Shown here: piece by piece, positions 60,055 to 64,000 of the stretch
Position numbering within the stretch: the first letter of the stretch is position 1
Layout: every line of letters begins with the position of its first letter
Origin: Muribaculaceae bacterium
GTDB lineage: Bacteria; Bacteroidota; Bacteroidia; Bacteroidales; Muribaculaceae
Assembly: GCA_017557425.1 (NCBI GenBank)
Contig: JAFYYU010000017.1
Span: 62,001-126,000, forward strand
DNA length: 64,000 nucleotides
Direction of reading: 5' to 3'
Notes under the pieces: model-generated
Told to the model about the DNA's origin: nothing
Databases searched by the model: none
Seen by the model: the letters and a program-made list of their open reading frames with translations, nothing else
Program-made: the position numbers and the translations under genes

Positions 60055-61299
60055 ATGATGGAGTATGTGAATGCTTTTGTGTCGATGCTGAACAGCATGT
60101 CGCCCTACCTGCTGCTAGGTTTCCTGATTGCGGGAGTGCTGCATGCTTTTGTGCCGTCAGCAATCTATAGCCGCTATTTGGCGGGGACGGGACTGCGCTC
60201 GGTAGCGACGGCAGCGGCCTTTGGCATTCCGTTACCACTGTGCTCCTGCGGTGTGCTGCCCACTGCAGTGGCCTTGCGCCGCAGCGGAGCCTCACGCGCG
60301 GCATCCACATCTTTCCTCATCGCCACGCCCCAGACGGGTGTGGACAGTATCCTGGCGACCTATTCTATGATGGGACTGCCCTTTGCCATCCTGCGTCCCG
60401 TTGCTGCGCTGGTCACCTCTCTAATAGGCGGCCTGGCGGTTGGCCATTGGGAAAACAAAGGCGTCCTCGACGACATCAAGGAGGAAGGGAACTTTGAGTT
60501 CAACGGGTTACCGAAGGGCTTTTGGAACAAAATCAAGGAGACTTTTAAATACGGCTTTTTTGACATGATGCAGAGCATTGGGCGCTGGCTGGTCATCGGT
60601 CTGGTGGTAGCAACGCTCATCACGGTCCTGCTGCCTGACGATTTCTTTTCGACCTATGCCCGCTGGCCGCTACTGAACATGTTTATCATTGTGCTGGTGG
60701 CGGTGCCGATGTATGTGTGCGCCACGGGGTCCATCCCCATTGCAGCAGCCTTGATGCTCAAGGGCATGTCGCCTGGCTGTGCACTGGTTTTGCTCATGGC
60801 AGGCCCTGCGGCCAATGTAGCGTCGATGTTCATCGTCAACAAGGCTTTTGGACGCAAAGCGACCATCATCTATCTGCTGTCGATCATCGGCGGAGCCATC
60901 GGCTTCGGTGTGCTGGTAGATTACTGGCCCGGCCTGCGCGACACGTTCATCGACGCCCTACCCTGCCACATCATGCACCACGGAATGCACAGTGCATCGT
61001 GGTTTAACACCGTGTGCAGCATTGCGTTGCTTGGCATGATTATTGTGGCACTGGGAGCGAAGTATTGGAAATCCCAACAAATCAAACGCAATAGAACAAC
61101 CGCTATGAAAGAGTTTAAAATCAAGGGCATGATGTGTGTCCATTGCAAAGCAAACGTGGAAAAGGGTCTCGCCGCCCTTCCTGGTGTGGAGAAAGTGACC
61201 GTTGACCTCGCCAAGGGTACCGCCCTGGTCGAGGGGTTCATTCCCGATCAACTCATCATCGACTGCATCGAGGACCTCGGCTACCAGTACGTAAAATAA
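60055..61299 (+). CDS. Permease (DUF318/ArsP type, SO_0444-like) fused to an HMA metal-binding domain
   Basis: 414 residues. About eight to ten membrane helices carry the family motif PLCSCGVLPTAVALRRSGAS and a second conserved segment VCATGSIPIAAALMLKG. A His-rich loop (CHIMHHGMH) follows, and the last 68 residues are a heavy-metal-associated domain with the CxxC site GMMCVHCKANVEKGL. SO_0444-type proteins are annotated as Cu/Zn efflux transporters; the fused HMA domain would deliver the metal. The upstream in-frame GTG/ATG region precedes the promoter box, so translation starts at 60055 or 60058. Confidence 0.87.
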   Translation: MMEYVNAFVSMLNSMSPYLLLGFLIAGVLHAFVPSAIYSRYLAGTGLRSVATAAAFGIPLPLCSCGVLPTAVALRRSGASRAASTSFLIATPQTGVDSILATYSMMGLPFAILRPVAALVTSLIGGLAVGHWENKGVLDDIKEEGNFEFNGLPKGFWNKIKETFKYGFFDMMQSIGRWLVIGLVVATLITVLLPDDFFSTYARWPLLNMFIIVLVAVPMYVCATGSIPIAAALMLKGMSPGCALVLLMAGPAANVASMFIVNKAFGRKATIIYLLSIIGGAIGFGVLVDYWPGLRDTFIDALPCHIMHHGMHSASWFNTVCSIALLGMIIVALGAKYWKSQQIKRNRTTAMKEFKIKGMMCVHCKANVEKGLAALPGVEKVTVDLAKGTALVEGFIPDQLIIDCIEDLGYQYVK

Positions 61300-61302
61300 G
61301 TT

Positions 61303-61318
61303 AGAAGTTAGGAGTTAG
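61303..61318 (+). repeat. Left inverted repeat of the S23 gene unit
   Basis: AGAAGTTAGGAGTTAG, followed by a further GAGTTAG-like unit to 61325. It is inverted at 61717-61732. It begins 3 bases after the permease stop codon. Confidence 0.75.
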
Positions 61319-61344
61319 GAGTTAGAAATTGGAAATTGGGAGCC

Positions 61345-61713
61345 ATGTCAGATAGTGTTATTCGTGACAAAAGCAAGATGTTTGCGATTCGCATCGTGAG
61401 ACTGTATCGTCATTTGTGCGATGAAAAGAAAGAATGGGTTCTTTCTAAGCAGCTATTGCGTAGTGGCACTAGTATTGGAGCTAATATCGTTGAGGCACAA
61501 GCAGCTATGAGCAAAAAAGATTTTCTTGCTAAAATGTACATTTCCTTTAAGGAATGTTGCGAAACAGAGTACTGGCTTGAACTGCTTCACGAAACGGGTT
61601 ATCTCTCCGATTTTGAATTTGAGTCAGTCCATCAAGACAACAACACGCTGAAGAAGATGCTCAGCAGTATCACCTTCACAACCTCAAAAAACATAAAGAA
61701 AGACAACCCCTAA
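61345..61713 (+). CDS. Four-helix-bundle protein (S23 / 23S rRNA intervening-sequence family)
   Basis: 122 residues, entirely helical. Typical features are MFAIRIVRLYRHL, LLRSGTSIGANIVEAQAA and a C-terminal ETEYWLELLHETGYL. The family was first found in intervening sequences of 23S rRNA genes and is widespread as single genes in Bacteroidetes; its function is not known. The gene is bracketed by 16-bp inverted repeats made of GTTAGGA-like units. Confidence 0.88.
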   Translation: MSDSVIRDKSKMFAIRIVRLYRHLCDEKKEWVLSKQLLRSGTSIGANIVEAQAAMSKKDFLAKMYISFKECCETEYWLELLHETGYLSDFEFESVHQDNNTLKKMLSSITFTTSKNIKKDNP

Positions 61714-61716
61714 CCT

Positions 61717-61732
61717 CTAACTCCTAACTTCT
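61717..61732 (-). repeat. Right inverted repeat of the S23 gene unit
   Basis: The exact inverse of 61303-61318. It begins 4 bases after the S23 gene stop and supplies the ubiE stop codon (61724-61726). Confidence 0.75.
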
Positions 61733-62485
61733 CACTGCTCTCTTAATAGCAGTGTAGATGGTGCAGGTGCCTAACGTCAGGCGCTTGAAGGCTGTATCAT
61801 GCAGTCCAGCGTTACGCATCAGCTGCAGCATTTCGTCGCCCTGGGGAACCGCAGCGATGCTTTGGGGCAAATAGCGATAGGCGCTCTTGTCGCCGCTCTT
61901 AAGCGATCCCACCCAAGGGATGACGTGCAAGGTGTACACATCATAGAACCAGCGGATAAAAGAATTGGTAGGCGTGGACAACTCCAGCACACACAGCATG
62001 CCGCTGGGCTTGAGCACACGTGCCATCTCCTGATAACCCTGCTGCAGATGCTCGAAATTGCGCACTCCGAAGGCCACCGTCACCGCATCAAACGTCTCAT
62101 TGCCCATCGGCAGCGCCATGCAGTCGCCCTGCTCAAAGGTTATCGTATTCTCCAATCCTTTTCCCTTTACCTTGCGGCGAGCCTCGTCGAGCATGCCCTG
62201 TGACAGGTCAATGCCCGTGATGTGTTGCGGCTGCAGCGACTCGTTGAGCTGGATAGCAAAGTCACCCGTCCCTGTGGCTACATCGAGAATGTGCTGTGGT
62301 TTTATTTGCTTCAACCGCTTGACGGCCAGACGACGCCACCAGATGTCGATGCCTAGCGTCATCGCACGGTTCATGAAGTCATAGGCCGGAGCGATGCTGT
62401 CAAACATCTGACGCACCTGCTCGGTCTTGGCGCCCTCACCGTATGGGGTAACCTGCTCTACCCTATTTCCTTTTTCTTCGGTCAT
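61724..62485 (-). CDS. ubiE: Demethylmenaquinone methyltransferase
   Basis: 253 residues, class I SAM methyltransferase of the UbiE/MenG family, which adds the final methyl group to menaquinone (organisms of this type lack ubiquinone). SAM motif LDVATGTGDFAIQL, the family blocks SIAPAYDFMNRAMTLGIDIWWR and VTVAFGVRNFEHL, and a C-terminal GTCTIYTAIK are visible. The final codons RS-stop lie inside the inverted repeat of the neighbouring S23 unit. Its start overlaps the phoH stop by 4 bases. Confidence 0.95.
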   Translation of the reverse strand: MTEEKGNRVEQVTPYGEGAKTEQVRQMFDSIAPAYDFMNRAMTLGIDIWWRRLAVKRLKQIKPQHILDVATGTGDFAIQLNESLQPQHITGIDLSQGMLDEARRKVKGKGLENTITFEQGDCMALPMGNETFDAVTVAFGVRNFEHLQQGYQEMARVLKPSGMLCVLELSTPTNSFIRWFYDVYTLHVIPWVGSLKSGDKSAYRYLPQSIAAVPQGDEMLQLMRNAGLHDTAFKRLTLGTCTIYTAIKRAVRS

Positions 62486-63486
62486 GCCTGCTCGTCGGGC
62501 TGCCTGTAGTCGTCACGGCCCTCGCGGCGCTCGGCGTTATAGAGTTTGTTCTCCTCCTGGAAGCGCTCATAGGCCTCGACAATGCGCTGCACCAGATGGT
62601 GCCGCACGATATCCTTCTTCTCAAACTCCACCTTGCCGATACCCTTGACGCCGTCAAGCACGTGCAGGGCGTGAATCAGGCCGCTGGTGACGCTGCGAGG
62701 CAGGTCGATCTGTGTCGTGTCACCCGTGACGATCATCTTGGAGCCCATGCCCAAACGGGTCAGGAACATCTTGATCTGATGAGTCGTGGTGTTTTGGGCC
62801 TCGTCAAGCACGACGATGGCGTCATTGAGCGTGCGGCCGCGCATGAAGGCCAACGGCGCAATCTGGATGACGTTGTTTTCCATGTATTCCTTGAGTTTGG
62901 CCTGGGGTATCATGTCCTCCAACGCATCATACAATGGCTGCAGGTAGGGATCAATTTTATCTCTCATGTCACCAGGCAGGAAACCCAATTTCTCTCCGGC
63001 CTCGACAGCAGGGCGCGAGAGGATAATTTTCCTTGCCTCGCGGTTTTTCAGTGCTCTTACGGCCAGCGCCACAGCCAGATAGGTCTTGCCCGTTCCCGCA
63101 GGGCCCAAGGCAAATGTCAAGTCGTTGTTCATAAACGTCTTGACCAACAACTGCTGGTTAGGGGTGCGCCCGCTGATGGGCTTGCCGTTCACGCCATAGA
63201 CGATGACGTCGTCCATTTTCAGTTGCTTGGGAGGCATGCCCTTGATCGTGTCGATAATGACATCTTCGGGCAGAGTGTTATAGGTAGCGCAATAGTCGGC
63301 CAGCGAGTGGATTTTTCCCTCAAAATCAGAGGTCTCGGCATCGTCCCCGATGACGGTGATAACACTGCCGCGTGCTGCCATGCGCAGTTTTGGGTACAGA
63401 TTACGGATGAGTTGTATGTTACTGTTGTTCACCCCGTAGAAAGTAACGGGATCCACGTTGTCAATGATAATATGCCGTTCGATCAT
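62482..63486 (-). CDS. phoH: PhoH-like ATPase
   Basis: 334 residues. An N-terminal PIN-like or KH-like segment (NSNIQLIRNLYPKLRMAARGSVITVIGD) is followed by the PhoH P-loop ATPase with Walker A (LGPAGTGKTYLAVALA) and Walker B (AIVVLDEAQNTT), and the arm SRPAVEAGEKLGFLPGD. PhoH proteins are thought to act in RNA metabolism. It is the first gene of a two-gene operon with ubiE; a promoter with a palindrome in its spacer lies upstream. Confidence 0.93.
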   Translation of the reverse strand: MIERHIIIDNVDPVTFYGVNNSNIQLIRNLYPKLRMAARGSVITVIGDDAETSDFEGKIHSLADYCATYNTLPEDVIIDTIKGMPPKQLKMDDVIVYGVNGKPISGRTPNQQLLVKTFMNNDLTFALGPAGTGKTYLAVALAVRALKNREARKIILSRPAVEAGEKLGFLPGDMRDKIDPYLQPLYDALEDMIPQAKLKEYMENNVIQIAPLAFMRGRTLNDAIVVLDEAQNTTTHQIKMFLTRLGMGSKMIVTGDTTQIDLPRSVTSGLIHALHVLDGVKGIGKVEFEKKDIVRHHLVQRIVEAYERFQEENKLYNAERREGRDDYRQPDEQA

Positions 63487-63511
63487 TCAATATCCTTATA
63501 TATTCTACCCA

Positions 63512-63541
63512 CAAAATTACACAAAATTTGTGCAAGCCAAA
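63512..63541 (-). promoter_or_regulatory. phoH-ubiE promoter with palindrome
   Basis: On the minus strand, TTTG at 63538-63541 and TAATTTTG at 63512-63519 (18-base spacer). The spacer holds CACAAA-A-TTTGTG (63520-63532), an odd-centred palindrome that could be an operator. Confidence 0.55.
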
Positions 63542-63598
63542 CACAAAACCAAATTTATTTGAGTTTTGTTAAGGTGCCGCCAAATTTATACAATAAAA

Positions 63599-63630
63599 CC
63601 TACCCCGCAAAAAACGGAGCAGGATTTTTT
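63599..63630. terminator. Hairpin after the SPOR-domain gene
   Basis: An imperfect 9-bp stem (63599-63607 with 63615-63623, two mismatches) with an A-rich loop, T-runs on both sides; it probably serves the minus-strand SPOR gene. Confidence 0.55.
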
Positions 63631-63657
63631 ATCTCTCCCGAAGCCGAAGATAAGGAA

Positions 63658-64000
63658 CTATATCTTGCACAGAATCCATGGCAACGGCTCCAGTATCTTC
63701 ATCGCCACTTTCTTGTCCAGGTCACGCAACATCGCAGCGGCCGATTCCTTGTCATCAAATCCTTCCAGAATAACATAATACTGCTTGTCAGGGCCGCCAA
63801 ACAAGACGTAGCTGCCCGCAAACCCGCACTCCTCACGCAGGCGGTCACGGTAGCTCTTGGCATTGATGCGCTGCGAGAACGTGGCAACCACCACATTATA
63901 GGTCTTGGCGACGTCGGTCGAATCGATAGCCACATTGGCATTCACATACACCATCCTGACACTGTCACCGTTAATCACATGCGTGTAACGCTGGCGTTCG
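63658..64000 (-). CDS. SPOR-domain protein, C-terminal part
   Basis: The frame is open to the window edge (at least 112 residues); the start lies outside. Residues after the first few form one SPOR domain (KTYNVVVATFSQRINAKSYRDRLREEC, YYVILEGFDDKESAAAMLRDL), which binds septal peptidoglycan stripped of stem peptides. SPOR domains are nearly always C-terminal, so the missing part should contain a signal peptide or anchor. A Met at 63976-63978 could serve as a start, but it lies too close to the domain. Confidence 0.75.
   Translation of the reverse strand, partial: ERQRYTHVINGDSVRMVYVNANVAIDSTDVAKTYNVVVATFSQRINAKSYRDRLREECGFAGSYVLFGGPDKQYYVILEGFDDKESAAAMLRDLDKKVAMKILEPLPWILCKI

Overview
The window reads as chromosomal DNA of a Bacteroidales bacterium, most likely Muribaculaceae- or Prevotellaceae-like; the family is a guess. 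The reasons are the promoter style (a -7 box TAnnTTTG, in the best cases with an upstream TTTG about 18-21 bases before it, seen in front of many genes), the gene families (OMP_b-brl_3 receptor, UpxY-type NusG paralogue, dockerin plus Listeria-Bacteroides repeat adhesin, GDP-fucose pair gmd-fcl, M13 peptidase, menaquinone genes menA and ubiE/menG), and the scarcity of Shine-Dalgarno sites. No rRNA, tRNA, CRISPR array, transposase or phage gene was seen.

Layout. 1-12.6 kb: end of nuoN, a giant alpha-2-macroglobulin-like protein without the thioester motif, pfkA, a DUF805 protein, menA-queA, and a low-complexity exported protein. 12.6-19.2 kb: a TPR protein coupled to rnz, then acpP-fabF-rnc with hairpins that look like attenuators before fabF and inside rnc. 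19.2-27.5 kb: minus-strand lipoprotein, outer-membrane receptor, GH31 enzyme, two related membrane proteins and a Fic protein, with a YbjQ-family gene between. 27.6-34.9 kb: dnaB, an M13 peptidase, then a minus operon of two lipoproteins, a polyprenyl synthase and tatD, then a NUDIX gene. 34.9-41.4 kb: upxY-gmd-fcl, a membrane-anchored AAA+ protein with an exported partner, an exported protein, an O-acetyltransferase and rpmH. 41.6-47.9 kb: efp, an RsmI-like methyltransferase, an MBL hydrolase, and a minus operon cmk-ispH-DUF3298-like, then a transglutaminase. 48-55.7 kb: a dockerin adhesin bracketed by radC and a copy of the radC 3' end, a glycosyltransferase, a YefM-YoeB toxin-antitoxin pair, and an AAA-DUF4435 gene followed by a MATE pump.

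55.8-60 kb is the most unusual part. A promoter starts a roughly 260-base RNA that folds on paper into a closed multibranch structure. Its closing helix shares bases with a following intrinsic terminator, the layout of a riboswitch or regulated leader. Behind it lie small genes of mostly unknown function: a 48-residue Lys-rich protein, a DUF6140-like protein, two related proteins in which the two halves of a zinc ribbon are separated by a glycine-rich hydrophobic segment, a DUF697-like membrane protein, an apparently N-truncated protein and a 476-residue protein. 60-64 kb: a Cu/Zn-type permease fused to an HMA domain, a four-helix-bundle (S23) gene bracketed by inverted repeats, phoH-ubiE, and the C-terminus of a SPOR-domain protein.

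Functional links: menA and ubiE supply menaquinone for the NuoN-containing respiratory complex; acpP-fabF serve fatty-acid synthesis; ispH and the polyprenyl synthase serve isoprenoids; gmd-fcl provide GDP-L-fucose. Promoters, terminators and RNA folds were found by eye and not calculated.
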